A DNA stretch of 33,516 bases from Grimontia marina. Its GTDB lineage: Bacteria > Pseudomonadota > Gammaproteobacteria > Enterobacterales > Vibrionaceae. The translations under genes were made by a program, and so were the position numbers. Below are positions 33,364 through 33,516 of this stretch, one piece after another; position 1 is the stretch's first letter, and each line of letters opens with the position of its first letter. The stretch covers positions 1 to 33,516 of the forward strand of contig NZ_FIZY01000053.1 in assembly GCF_900060185.1 (NCBI RefSeq), written 5' to 3'. The notes under the pieces were generated by a model, which searched no databases, was not told the origin of the DNA, and saw nothing but the letters and a program-made list of their open reading frames with translations.

Positions 33364-33404
33364 AGAGCATGTTGAGCGCCCCGAATATTGTAAGCGCCCC
33401 ATGA
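33360..33404 (+). pseudogene. IS66-family tnpB, first ten codons only
   Basis: The frame MKSMLSAPNI begins at ATG 33360 inside the tnpA stop, then crosses into the second IS end at 33390 and stops at TGA 33402-33404 after 14 codons. Normal TnpB has about 115 residues. In this configuration the first IS copy cannot make TnpB. Confidence 0.7.
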
Positions 33405-33516
33405 ACCCCACATTCTTATCATGCTGAGTTCGCCATAAGATCAAACCTCCCACCACAAGGAGATTTTGATATGGCCAATCGACGTACTGACCAAGAATGG
33501 AAAACCCTGTTCGAAC
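33390..33516 (+). mobile_element. Second IS66-family left end, same orientation, cut by the window end
   Basis: These 127 bases are identical to 32965-33091 and start exactly at the IS terminus GTAAGCG. The eight bases before it (33382-33389, CGAATATT) are the expected place of a target duplication. It suggests the element inserted into a copy of itself, or an assembly overlap. Confidence 0.8.
33471..33516 (+). CDS. tnpA: TnpA of the second IS66 copy, first 15 codons (partial)
   Basis: The start of tnpA, identical to that at 33046, is repeated and then cut by the end of the window after NRRTDQEWKTLFE. Confidence 0.8.
   Translation, partial: MANRRTDQEWKTLFE

Larger units (their letters stand above)
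32965..33389 (+). mobile_element. IS66-family element, left end with tnpA, interrupted
   Basis: The element begins with GTAAGCGCCCCATGAACCCC; the GTAAGCG terminus is characteristic of IS66-family inverted repeats. It carries tnpA and the first ten codons of tnpB, then at 33390 a second identical left end begins. The eight bases before it (32957-32964, CCTTAAAC) would be its target duplication if the right end were seen. The tnpC transposase is not in the window. Confidence 0.85.

Overview
The window looks like a single contig from a marine gammaproteobacterium of the Vibrionaceae (Vibrio, Photobacterium, Enterovibrio or Grimontia type). This rests on the close resemblance of MaeA, NagK, the second FabH-type synthase, the FruBKA/Cra locus and small Vibrionaceae-restricted families (a DUF3802-like protein, a CheX-like protein) to what I remember of Vibrio proteins; genus cannot be decided by eye. 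Both ends lie in insertion sequences: an IS110-family (IS1111-type) right end at 1-~400 and an IS66-family left end at 32965-33516. That is typical of a short-read contig broken at repeats.

Region 0.4-17.8 kb is mostly ordinary core genome. It holds rsmF (rRNA methyltransferase), a CvfB-type S1 RNA-binding protein, an orphan PEP-synthase-like domain that has lost its catalytic cysteine, an AroH-type DAHP synthase, yajQ, a small DHFR/RibD-fold reductase, a divergent HrpB-like DEAH helicase, maeA, sanA, an SLC13/DASS anion transporter broken by one in-frame TAA, a FabH2-type ketoacyl-ACP synthase III, a membrane diguanylate cyclase, nagK and tapT. Several convergent pairs are separated by clear intrinsic terminators.

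Region 17.9-23.1 kb carries a signalling module: a 1086-residue tripartite hybrid sensor kinase (HisKA-HATPase-REC-Hpt), a CheX-like protein with an ExxN phosphatase motif directly downstream, and a small helical protein of unknown function. Region 23.1-28.3 kb is the complete fructose PTS locus, fruBKA on the minus strand and divergent cra/fruR on the plus strand, with three Cra-like palindromes in the shared intergenic region.

Region 28.3-33.5 kb is accessory. It contains a lipoprotein, a small secreted two-cysteine protein, a decayed prophage fragment (truncated contractile-tail sheath gene, a DUF1353 gene and the tail of a third phage gene), and then an orphan pair resembling a type III secretion chaperone (CesT/SycE-like) and its cognate effector, with its own promoter and terminator and no secretion apparatus in the window. 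An IS66-family element follows the effector gene; its tnpB is interrupted after ten codons by a second identical IS left end. The orphan chaperone-effector pair is the best candidate for undescribed biology here, followed by the kinase/CheX-like module and the IS1111 non-coding end that probably encodes a guide (bridge/seek) RNA.
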